A stretch of DNA of 64,000 nucleotides, from contig NC_045151.1 in NCBI RefSeq assembly GCF_008831285.2, positions 3,965,544-4,029,543 of the forward strand, written 5' to 3'. Positions 10,264-20,159 of this stretch are shown one piece after another; within the stretch, counting starts at the first letter, position 1; each line of letters opens with the position of its first letter. The position numbers and the translations under genes are program-made. Below the pieces are notes generated by a model that searched no databases, had not been told where the DNA came from, and saw nothing but the letters and a program-made list of their open reading frames with translations. This DNA comes from Nymphaea colorata. Its lineage: Eukaryota; Streptophyta; Magnoliopsida; Nymphaeales; Nymphaeaceae.

Positions 10264-10748
10264 GGCCTTCATTCTTCACTTGGTTTTGACTTCAGGAAGA
10301 CTGTTAGTCAGGACTACCAGCCTCCATGAGACAGGTAGACATAATGTAAGAACATTAGCAATAACACACTGGTGGGTCTTTCCCAGTCCATTATGAAGCA
10401 GAAAATGGAAAAGGAAACAAGAATTCAGAAGGCATGTAGATTACTTATATTCTACAGTCGGACATTTTTTGTAAGCAAAAGTATTGATCGTGACATGGTG
10501 TCACCTACATGGAAGGCAATGTTTCATCACCATTGGAACCATAGAACAATCAGTACTTTTCCTTACAATTACAACAGAATTATACGTACCTTCCTTTGCC
10601 ATTTTTAGCTTCTTAAAGGATGGACAAAGACCCACCAGTGGCTTATTGCTATTGTTGTTATATTGTGTATAATTCCTGTCTCATGGAGTCTTGGGTGCAG
10701 CTGACTAACCGTCCTCCCAAAGTCCAAGCCATGTGAAGCACAAAAGCC
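10264..10748 (+). mobile_element. Foldback element FB, copy e (full length, ~485 bp)
   Basis: Left end 'ggccttcattcttcactt', right end 'gaagcacaaaagcc' (imperfect reverse complements). The inverted arms continue inward: 'cactggtgggtctttccc' pairs with 'gacccaccagtg', and 'gcaaaagtattgatcgtgac' pairs with 'caatcagtacttttcc'. There is no coding potential beyond overlapping short frames. A transcript would fold into one long hairpin. Confidence 0.75.
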
Positions 10749-10846
10749 ATGCATGTTATAGGTCATTTATTTTCTGTATAACGTTTATCATGTCTGTCTC
10801 CCCCTTTACCTTCTACTAAATCACCTTTTCAGATGTAAATGCAGAA

Positions 10847-10917
10847 TATATATATATATATATATATATTATTTTATATTTTTTTATATTATAATATATA
10901 TATATATATTATAGTAT
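10847..10917. repeat. TA-rich microsatellite
   Basis: TA runs broken by short T-rich pieces. The same locus in copy 2 (39419-39496) is an uninterrupted TA run. Confidence 0.9.
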
Positions 10918-11633
10918 ATAATTGGAGATTGATGGGAGCTGCTCATTTACTTACTGCCAAGGGCCGAGATACTTATGCATATAGGTTCCAAATTTGAATA
11001 ATTTGCTGCACCAGTGCTAGAACCATATCATCCATTGTATAAAGTCTATGCCATCTTTGTTTTTAAATGTTGTTGCAAGTTAGGGGTTTTTTGGCCAACT
11101 CTTTCTATCAAATAAAGCACAAGCACATTTTAGGAAAATATAGATACAAATACTCAAAATTTGGAAAGTACAATTGGTAGGGGTAAATGATAAGTAGCCT
11201 TCGATGTAAACAATAATATTGAAACATAAAATTGTCATTCTTGTCATGGTTGCATCGAAAATTTCTTCAACGATATTCAAACCGAAAATTGCCATTCTTG
11301 TTTTTTATATATCAAAATTTGAATTTTTTTACTTATGCATATAAATTGCTAGAAACATTACATTCCGATATATTTCACTCACATGTATTTTTTCTATAAA
11401 TTTGATTGTTGAAGCTGGGAAAATCCAAGTATCATACAGAGCTCGCAAATGTATGGTAGTAGGGGCAGAGCCAAAGGGGGCCGATAGGGCCATGTACTTT
11501 TTTGAAGGAATTGTTAATTGATTCATTATTTTTAGTATTACATGTTTTTGTTATTGTTTAATGATTAAAATTTGTTTTCTACTTGATAAGAGATTATAAA
11601 TAAAAAAGTGATCATAATTTAAATGAGGTACAC
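10918..11633 (+). repeat. Recurrent 'ccaaatttgaataatttgctgcac' unit, long form
   Basis: Non-coding unit matching 39500-40227 on the plus strand and 468-1178 in inverted orientation. It shares blocks with 15560-16080 and 17320-17800. It ends in the G-rich motif at about 11458 ('ggggcagagccaaagggggc') followed by 'tattacatgtttttgttatt'. Confidence 0.65.
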
Positions 11634-12120
11634 GGCCTTTATGCTTCACTTGGTTTAGAATTTAGAAGACAGTTAGTCAGGATTAGCCAAGCCTCCATGA
11701 GACACGTAGACAAAATGTAAGAACATTAGCAATAACACACTGGTGGGTCTTTCTCATTCCATTGTGAAGCTGAAAATGGAAAAGGAAGCAGGAATTCAAA
11801 AGGCATGCAGATTAATTCTATTTTACAATCGACATTTTTTCTAAGCAAAGTATTGATTGTGACATGGGATCATGTTGCTGGAAGGCATTGTTTCATCACC
11901 ATTGGAACCATGGAATAATCAATACTTTTGCTTACAATTACAATAGAATTATACATACCTTCCTTCCTTTGCCATTTTCAGTTCTCATTGGATGGACAAA
12001 AACACACTAGTGGCTTATTGCTAATGTTGTTACATTGTGTATAATTGCCAGTCTCTTGGAGTCTTGGGTGCAGCTGACTAACCGTCTTCCCGAATCCAAG
12101 CCAAGTGAAGCACAAAAGCT
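11634..12120 (+). mobile_element. Foldback element FB, copy f
   Basis: Full-length copy with both arms: 'agacagttagtcaggattag' at the left; 'gtgcagctgactaaccgtc' and 'gaagcacaaaagct' at the right. One base is missing in the right arm compared with the copy at 40228-40717. Confidence 0.75.
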
Positions 12121-13525
12121 ATGCATATTATACCTATTCATTAGTGTATAACCTTTATCATGTCTGCCTCTCCCTTTACCTTCTAAAAAAATCACCATTT
12201 GAGAAGAAAATGCAGAATATATATACATATCATATACACACATAAAACTGGAAACCTGACATTAAAAGACAATCACAATTAATAGCATTGTTAATCATTT
12301 ATTATGTTTTTTTTTTCTTTTTTGCCTCCTTATACAAGAGTGAATAAAATTAAGACCCACACCACACGAGTGGATATACAAAAGTTGAGGAGAAAAATGG
12401 ATGCTCAATTATAGGAATATAGCCAAAATTATGGGGCCAAATGAAAATTGTAAAAGGTAAATGGATAAATGGAAGATGCGTTGCATGGGCTCCTGCGTGG
12501 TGCTCAACATATCCACTCTCAAGACTGAGCCATGGTACAGGCACAAGCACTCACCATCTGAAAAATATCAGGAATCTTTTTTTTCTGCATTTTTTACTTT
12601 ATTTATCCAGTTTTTCAGAAATATTTGTGAGTGGAAGATCCAGACATGAGTTCTAGTTGACCCGCTATGACAAACCCATTCCCTACAGTACCCAGCCAAT
12701 GGTCAACAACACAAACAAGCTTTATATGATCTCTTTTTTTAAATTTTTTGAAGAGTTGTTTAGCGATTGGAACATGAGTGTTATCAAGTTGTATTAAGTT
12801 TTAGGATAGATTCATGAAACACTACCTTTAGTGATTCATCAAACTACCATAACCTTTGAAATAGATTCATGGAATACTAAACTAATTTTATGATACTGAA
12901 CACTATTTATGGTGATCTTTTTACAATAATTTTACCATTGCATTTTGATCTAAAGTGAAAGTATGTTAGGGGGCTGTTTGGTCTTCTCGGACATCCAAAC
13001 ATTCTCTTTCTGTTATGTTCAATATATTTTGCTTAAAAATTGGTTTTTGAATGATGTGTAGCAGATCGGTGGGGAGTCAAGGTCCCATCAAGGTCAATGT
13101 ATGACTGGAAATTATCCGGCACTAGAATAGAATAAGGTCATGGGGTCGCCGAAAAAGGTGTGTAGAAATGGCTATGGTAGGGTGATATTAAGGCAATGGT
13201 GTGGCTACTATTATAAAACATAATTTTCTTCTTATCTAACACTACTTAAGTATTTAATGGTTCCGAATCACATAATGATAAGAAGATACATGCCTTTTTT
13301 GGCATTCTATGATTGACATATGACACTTTAACTTGCCAGCCCTAGACCATGTTTACATTTTCTAAAAAGGGCACGTGCCAAACATGCAATGCTCGTTTCT
13401 TGGTAGGAAACTAAATATGCCTTAAAGAGGGCATGTAACAAAAACACTCTTTTGGATGTCGTAAATAAAGAGACATGATATATATATATATATATATAAA
13501 CTGAACATGCTTCTAGTATTAATAT
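12121..13525 (+). repeat. Repeat block Y, no gene
   Basis: AT-rich sequence duplicated at 40718-42121, with diverged relatives at 3381-5400 and 20960-21790. It contains 'cacacgagtggatatacaaa', 'taccatt.cat' type degenerate runs and the 'gggggctgtttggtcttctc' motif at about 12970. Short frames at 12350-12656 overlap on both strands and change length between copies by single-base indels, so I treat them as non-coding. Confidence 0.6.
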
Positions 13526-13975
13526 GTCAAAAGTGAAAGTTCATTTGAGCCATCTGATCTTTAGGTCGGAAGCCTCAGATGTTGGCTTCTTTGTTTTTGT
13601 TTAGTAATTTTTAACATCTTCTCTTCCCTGATGCCTTCCTCCTTTCATGATTTTCTCAATCCCTTCCTCCATCCCTCATCGAAAAGTGCTGACAACGGCC
13701 TCACTCTCCTCCCAAATCCACCGGAGGTCCTCTTTTGTGTTAACAAAAGATGGGTGGATTATTCCACCCATCTCTGCTGCCACCACAGCCCAAGATTGGT
13801 GTAGTCTTGCGGCCCCTCCCCCCAGCTGTGTTAAACCAGGGATGCTACTTAACACAGCTGGTGGGAGGAAGAGGGAAGGAGGCATCAGGTTGAGAGAAAT
13901 GTTAAAAATAAAAAATAAAAAAAAGCTAGCATCAGAGCCAAAGATCTGATGGCTTAGATCAACTGTCATTTTGAT
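13526..13975. mobile_element. MITE with long imperfect terminal inverted repeats, copy 1
   Basis: The two ends are reverse complements over roughly 100 bp. 'gagccatctgatctttaggt' near 13547 pairs with 'aaagatctgatggctt' near 13940, 'taatttttaacat' pairs with 'atgttaaaaataaa', and 'tgatgccttcctcc' pairs with 'ggaaggaggcatca'. Inside is a second perfect hairpin: 'cagctgtgttaa' (about 13822) with 'ttaacacagctg' (about 13850). Its GC content is visibly higher than that of the flanks. No transposase. It looks like a Mutator- or hAT-derived MITE; the superfamily is not determined because a clear target-site duplication is not visible. Confidence 0.65.
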
Positions 13976-14249
13976 AAAAAATACAGTCATGGTTCACTTC
14001 TCTCTCCCCCTCCTCCTTCTTTTATATATATATAATAACTTGTTGGAAATCTAATTTTTTCTAACTAATACCATGAAGCTAATCATGGATCATCATTTAC
14101 AAAAGTGAGAATTCATTTAAAGCAGATTTTTGGGCTTAAAATTTCATCTGTTACCACAATTTTTTTTCTTTTGGCATGTTGGAATGGGGGCACACAGAAT
14201 TTTACCTAAAACATGCTTCTCAAAACAGGTAGCTCAATTGTGGTTCCTG

Positions 14250-16100
14250 TCTTATCCCTGTCAAAATGCAAAGACAACATTCATGGTATCTCCATACATG
14301 CCAATTAGATAATATTTGTAATACATCATCACCAAAGAGGATTTACACAATAGTGAGATATCATATGATTGATGCAAGAACTCCCAAAACATGATTTTTA
14401 AAATCAAAGGGCACTAGTTATAGGATATTCACTTAAAAATAATTTATTCTGAATCTGAATCCCTTTACATATTTATGTATGTCTTTTAAATCTGAATTTG
14501 AACCAGACTTGATGTCAATTCTTCAATTAGAGTCGTTTCAGTTTCCCTATCCTATATTATGGTTTCCTTTTCCTATATTAATTTTTTTCATATCTGATTT
14601 CTCAGAAGCTTTGATGGGATTATCCAATCCAAATTGGACATAAATTGTCATCCTTACAGAGAATGAACCGTGGAGATAGCTATGCAAATAACTGAACACA
14701 TCGAAATTCTTGAGATAGTTTGGCTCTCATTTTAAATTCATCAGTCCTTCTGCAATAAAACAAAAGTGCTCAAATGGTTCCCAAAGCAATATGGCCTCAG
14801 TAAAGCAAAGTTCTAACAACCCATCACTCTTGTCCCACAGATAGTATGTAACCTATTCCTGGTTGAACTTTGAAACTATTTAGTAGATCAATTCGGTGAA
14901 GTAATTCATATCTCATGATTAAGGAATTTGATATTAAGTTTCATGATTGAATCTCAAATTAAGTACTGATCCGATTTTAGAAATACAGGATTTGAAACTA
15001 GCCAAATGTGATTACAAGGTACACCTAAAAAATGGATTTATGTAATTGAAAAAAATGTAATGCACATGATATATATTCAAGAATTTCAATAGCTTCTTTT
15101 TGCATTAACTGAAATCCTAACTTTTCTTCTCGAATGAAGCATGGATGGAGCCATGATACATTTAACTGCAGTATATATTGATCAAATATGAGGACTATGG
15201 AACAGATTTATTGGATGATTAGTCAATAGATTGTATTTCAAAAGGCTCGACATTAGTTTTCTTCGTCTTTGGCATAAATAATATGAATAATGATAATCAT
15301 TCTAGTACTTCACAAGGTACGACATAATTTTATCTTGAAAATATATGTCATAAATTGTTTACCTTTTTAAAACATTATTTTATAAGTAACACCTCACTAA
15401 GATGTAACAAAATTAATTAAATGTCTCATGATCAAAGACGTAATCTATATATATATTTTTTTTTTTTTTTTTTTTTTATATATATATAAACATTCATTGC
15501 CACAAATATTAATACTAAAATCTAAAGTTTCTATTTCTGTTATCAAATATGTTGTGACACAAGCTTTTTTACTTGTGCTATAGCTTCCAAATTTGAATAA
15601 TTTTCTGCACTAGTGCTAGAACTTTATCACCCATTGTATAATTCTATGACATCTAGTTTTTAAGCAATGTTTGATGTGAGGGCCTTTTTCCCGACACTAT
15701 TATCTCAATTAAAGCACAATTGGCAGTGGTAAATTATAAGTGGCCTTGATGTCAACAATAATATTGAAACCTAACTCATTCTTGTCATGATAGATACATT
15801 GAAAATGTCAACAACAATATTGAAACCTAAAATTTCCATTCTTGTTTTTGATACATTGAAACCTGAGTTTTTTTTACTTATGCGTATAATGTTGATACAT
15901 AGAACCTGAGTTTTTTTTACTTATGCATATATTGTTGATATATTGAAACCTAAATTTTTTTCCTTTTTTTTTTACTTATGTGTATAACGTTGCCTGAAAT
16001 GTATTTTCATGATCTTTCTGCTCACATATATTCTTTCTACAAATTTATTGTTGAAGGACAAATCCAAGTATCATACTGAGCTGCTAAGGGTTTGATAAGG
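14250..16100 (+). repeat. Old tandem duplicate, copy 1 (~1.86-kb period)
   Basis: 'gcaaagacaacattcatggt' at about 14266, followed by 'ttgatgcaagaactccc' and 'ggatattcacttaaaaataa', matches 16133 onward with many substitutions and small indels. The order of blocks is the same to 16100. A poly-T tract is at 15456-15477. No gene is seen. The left edge also matches 42855-42940 just before the second gap. Confidence 0.65.
15456..15477. repeat. Poly-T tract between TA runs
   Basis: About 22 T bases flanked by TATATATA on both sides. Confidence 0.9.
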
Positions 16101-17845
16101 GTGATCTCAAGCCGTCTTATTCCTGTCATAATGCAAAGACAACACTAATGGTATCTCCGTACATGCCAACTAGATAATATCTGCATTACATCATCTCCAA
16201 AGTGGGTTTACACAATAGTGAGATAACATATGTTTGATGCAACAATTCCCACTAGCATGATTTCCAAAATTTAAGGGCAATAGTTATGGGATATTCACTT
16301 AAAAATAAATCTAATCTGAATGTGAAATCCCACTGCATATTTATGTATATCTGAATCGAATTTGAACGTGACTTGATATCAACTCTTAAATTAGAAGCTG
16401 ATTTGGTTTCCTTATCCTATATAATTTTCTTCATCTCTGATTTTTTCAAAAGGTTCAATGGGATTATCCAATACAAATGGGACATACATTGACATCCTAA
16501 TAGAGAATGGATGAGATAGGCTCGGAAAATATCCATACACATCAACAACCTTGAACTATTTCACTCTCATTTCAAATTCATTAATCCTTTTGAAATAAAA
16601 CAAAAGTGCTACAATGGTTCCCATAAGCAATATGGCTCATGTAAAACAGAGTTCTAGTGACCCTCACTCTTGTCCAATAGATGTAAAATTTGAAACTATT
16701 TAGTAGATCAATCTAGTGAAGTAGTTCATATCTCACGAGTATGGAATTTATATCAAGTTTCATGATTGAATCTCGAACTTTGTACTGATCCGATTTTAGA
16801 AATACAAGATTACAAAGAGCACGTAAAAGATGGATTTAAGTAATTGAAAGATGATACACATGATATATATTGAAGATATTCAATAGCTTTTTTTAGGTCA
16901 ACTGAAATCTTAACTTCTCTTCGTGAGAAGGAGCTTGGATGGAGCCATGACACATTTATCTGCAGCATATATTGATTGAAGTCAGGACTATGAGAACTAA
17001 TTTATAGGCCATTGGCCAATTAGTTGGTGATTCACAACGTTCGACATTAATATTTTTCGTCTTTGGCTTAAAAAAATAAATATAATTACTCTAGCACTTC
17101 ACAAGCTATGAAATAATTTTTTTATGAAAATATAAATTATTACTCATTCATCTTTTTAAAAATTTTATTTTACATCAAACATGTCACTAATCATGTAACG
17201 AAATTAATTAAATGTCTCATAATCAATGCATATTTATATGTATATATATATAGCATTCACAAATATTAATATTAAATCCGAAATTTCCATTAGTGTTATC
17301 AAATATGTTGTGACACAAACTTTTTTACAAGTGCATATAGCTTACAAATTTGAATAATATGTTGCACTAATGCTAGAACTATAGCACCCACTGTATAAAT
17401 CTATGACATCTAGTTTTTAAGCAATGTTGAATGTGAGAGGTCATTTAGCCAACTCTATTATCTCAATTAAAGCACAAGCATAAGTTAGGAAAATTTAGAT
17501 GCAAATACATGAAGTTTGGAATGTACAATTGGTAGTGGTAAATGATAAATGGCATCCAATGTCAACAATAATATTGAAATCTAAAATTGCCATTCTTGTC
17601 ATGATAGACACATAAAAAATGTCAACAACAATATTGAAACCTAAAATTGCCATTCTTGTTTTGATACATCGAAACCAGAGTTTTTTTACTTATGCATATT
17701 GTGTTGCTTGAAATGTTATTTTCCAATACCTTTCCTGCTCACATATATTTTTTCTATAAATTTGGTTGTTGAAGGACAAATCCAAGTATCTTACTGAGCT
17801 TTCTAGTGGTGATCTCAAGTTTTATTCAGTGGTTTGTGAAGGTAT

Positions 17846-18017
17846 GGTAGCAGGGGCAAAGCTAGGGGAGGCTGAAAGGGGTCATAGAAAAAATCTAATG
17901 TAATTTCACTTACCATGTATAGAAGCTTTGAAAAGTTACATTTCAACCCTCATCAAAATTTTTAAACTATGGTTTGGCCATTCTAATAAAAAATTCCAAG
18001 CTCTGCCTTCGCTTGGT
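17846..18017. mobile_element. Small inverted-repeat element with G-rich ends (candidate MITE)
   Basis: 'gcaggggcaaagctagggga' at the left and 'ttccaagctctgccttcgc' at the right are imperfect reverse complements about 170 bp apart. The second copy is at about 25633-25800. Only this copy pair has both ends; the other occurrences of the G-rich motif are single ends. Confidence 0.4.
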
Positions 18018-18273
18018 TAATGCTGGTACTTCTTGCACTTGCTTTTCTTAAAAAATTATGTGCTATATTATATATGGTACATGGCTTTCACTTGACATTT
18101 GTCATTCTTTGTGATTTTAATTACACAGTTTCTTGGTGTTACCATTTTTGTATCTTCACCTTCGAAGGTGATTTTCCTATTTTAGCAGTACATCACATAC
18201 CTTGCAGTAGTGATCCCTACATTGAAACATATGGACAAGTTACAAATAAAAGGAATTGGGGCAGCAGGTGCAT

Positions 18274-18724
18274 GGCCTTTGTGCTTCACTTAGTTTAGAC
18301 TTCAGGCAGACAGTTAGTCAGGATTACCCAAGCCTCCATGAACAGGTAGACACAATGTAAGGATGTTAGCTATAACATGCTGGTGGGTCTTTCTCAGTCC
18401 ATTGAGATGCTGAAAATGAAAAAGAAAGTGAAAATTCAAAAGTGTTGTAAGCAAAAGTGACTGATTGTGGCTGAAAGACCTGGTTTCGTCACTGTTGGAA
18501 ACATGGAACAATCAGTACTTTTGCTTACAATTAGAATAGCAGTATACATACCTTTGAATTGTTGCTTCCTTCGCCATTTTCAGCTTCTCAATGGATTGAC
18601 AAAAAGCCACCACTGTCTTATTGCCAATGTTCTTACATTGTGTATAATTTTCCTGTTTCATGGAGTCTTGGGTGCAGCTGTTTAATTGTCTTCCCGAAGT
18701 CCACATCAAGTGAAGCACAAAGCC
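18274..18724 (+). mobile_element. Foldback element FB, copy g
   Basis: Ends 'ggcctttgtgcttcactt' and 'aagtgaagcacaaagcc', true inverted repeats. Inner arms 'agacagttagtcaggatt' and 'gtgcagctgtttaattgtc'. The sister copy is at 26060-26511, with one base difference in the left arm. Confidence 0.75.
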
Positions 18725-18831
18725 ATGTTATACATCATTTATTTTGCTTAGAACCATATCATGCCTGTGTCTCTCTTTACATTCTACTAAATCACCTTTT
18801 TGAGAAGAAAAAACATTATATTATATATAAA

Positions 18832-18852
18832 TATATGTGTGTGTGTGTGTGT
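18832..18852. repeat. TG microsatellite
   Basis: 'tatgtgtgtgtgtgtgtgtg'; slightly different in the sister copy at about 26616-26640. Confidence 0.85.
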
Positions 18853-19084
18853 CTGGCCAACGATTTGAAGTTGTCATTGAATAACAATCGTAATTAATAG
18901 AATTGGCATTGATTCATGGTGTCTCTTTTGCCTTCTTCATTTTCCAGAAATATTGCTTATTCTACTATAAATTTTGAAGAGGTGTGTAGTTTCCCCTGCT
19001 AACATCACATGGATTTTTGGATCCAGCTTCCAAGTAGAAGATCTGGACCCAAGTTCTAGTGGAACCACTATGGAAACCCCTTCC

Positions 19085-19215
19085 CTATAAAAAAAGGTGG
19101 ATTTACCGACAAACTCAAAATGTCGGTAAAAGTTTTACTGATGTATGTAGATGGCGAATAAAATGTTAGTAAAACTTTTACTGACGTCTATAGAGGCCGT
19201 TAATGAAGAAAATGT
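19085..19215. mobile_element. CACTA-like subterminal repeat motifs (possible element remnant)
   Basis: 'ggatttaccgacaaac' followed by 'tgtcggtaaaag' forms a 10-bp-arm hairpin. Related 'gttagtaaaacttttactga' and 'gttggtaaaa' motifs follow. Repeated TTTACCGACA/TGTCGGTAAA motifs are typical of plant CACTA (En/Spm) subterminal regions. Nearby 'ccactatggaaacc' could be a decayed end, but the related sequence at 12660-12710 lacks the motif block and resembles the same flank, so the terminus is uncertain. The second copy is at about 26884-27014. Confidence 0.4.
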
Positions 19216-19445
19216 TGGTAAAAATTATCACCAACAATTTTGTGGCACATATCACTGCACAGATTGGTGTAGGCATCTTCAACAATGCATGATTGATCCA
19301 ACGTGAAGTTGAGTTGAGAGAAAAACAGGAAATAATTTGATGGGCATTTTAATCATCTAATATTTGTTTATACCATTTCCGTTTATCTCTCAACCGTCCA
19401 TTACGTTAGATGAGACAGCCTTCATGAATCAGCATTCACTCACTC

Positions 19446-19484
19446 ATATATATATATATATATTATATATATATATATATATAT
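19446..19484. repeat. TA microsatellite
   Basis: TA run with one phase break; shorter in the sister copy (27239-27258). Confidence 0.9.
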
Positions 19485-19984
19485 CTTATTCTCTTGAAAA
19501 TAAAGGCCAAAGTGCGAACTAAACTAAAAATGGAGTTTTATAGGTATGGTAATTGTCGCTTAAAAATGGAGTTTTATAGGTATGGCCCACATATTTTTTC
19601 ATATTTTTACATGAGTAATAAAGCAAAGGTTTAATTAGTGTGCATTGGAAACTTTTCGCACACTGTATCATGTCCTATTAAGTACCATGGAAAATGGTGA
19701 ACCCAACTGATAGTAACCGAAATTGCTGTAATTAGTATGCTTATTCATGACTTAGTGTGTGCATTCGGTTGACAGAGCGCTACTACAATAAAGGAGTTGA
19801 ACATGACATTGAGAAAAAGAATTCTTGGGCTTTGTAAACTTAATGAACTGGGTTAAAGAGTGTGCTGCTACCTATTGACGACATGTAGTCCAGAACCGGG
19901 CTACAGATGGGAGGAGGTGCTTATTGGCCTATTTACATGGCAACACAGTTTCATGTCCCTCTTAATTTAGGGTATAGTTTTTTT

Positions 19985-20150
19985 GGGGCTTATTTGGCAG
20001 TGGTTACAGTAACGCATTGTTTCATGTATCAGCATTAATAATTGGAGAAACTACTCAGGAAACATTATGTCATAGTACTACATGAATGCCCCTCTAGTTT
20101 TAAGATAGATACGTGCATGTATTACTATTGTGATTGCCAAACAAGCCCTT
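19985..20150. mobile_element. Small MITE with 'ggggctt.tttggca' ends, copy 1
   Basis: 166 bp. The left end 'ggggcttatttggcagtgg' and the right end 'attgccaaacaagccctt' are imperfect terminal inverted repeats over about 30 bp. The sister copy is at 27768-27933. The same kind of end ('ggggctgtttggtc') stands alone at about 4863, 12970, 21486 and 41568. Such ends are common in plant hAT-like MITEs. No clear 8-bp target duplication. Confidence 0.5.
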
Positions 20151-20159
20151 AAGAAACAC

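Larger units (their letters stand above)
7018..14332 (+). repeat. Segmental duplication C, copy 1
   Basis: About 7.3 kb collinear with about 35590-42940, roughly 28.6 kb downstream in the same orientation. Examples are 'gcatgcattggaacttttct' at 8748 and 37301, and 'ccttcctccatccctcatcg' at about 13662 and 42259. The left limit is where homology starts at 'aaattgttcacctttttgaa'; the right limit is set by the gap at 42941. Contents in order: CA/TA microsatellites, a partial foldback, a LINE remnant (minus strand), two full foldbacks, a TA tract and a MITE. No host gene was found. Confidence 0.85.

Noticed and set aside
12350-12656. Overlapping frames of 62-71 aa on both strands near 12.4 kb
   Set aside because: The equivalent region at 40884-41160 has indels that change the frames, and no domain is present.
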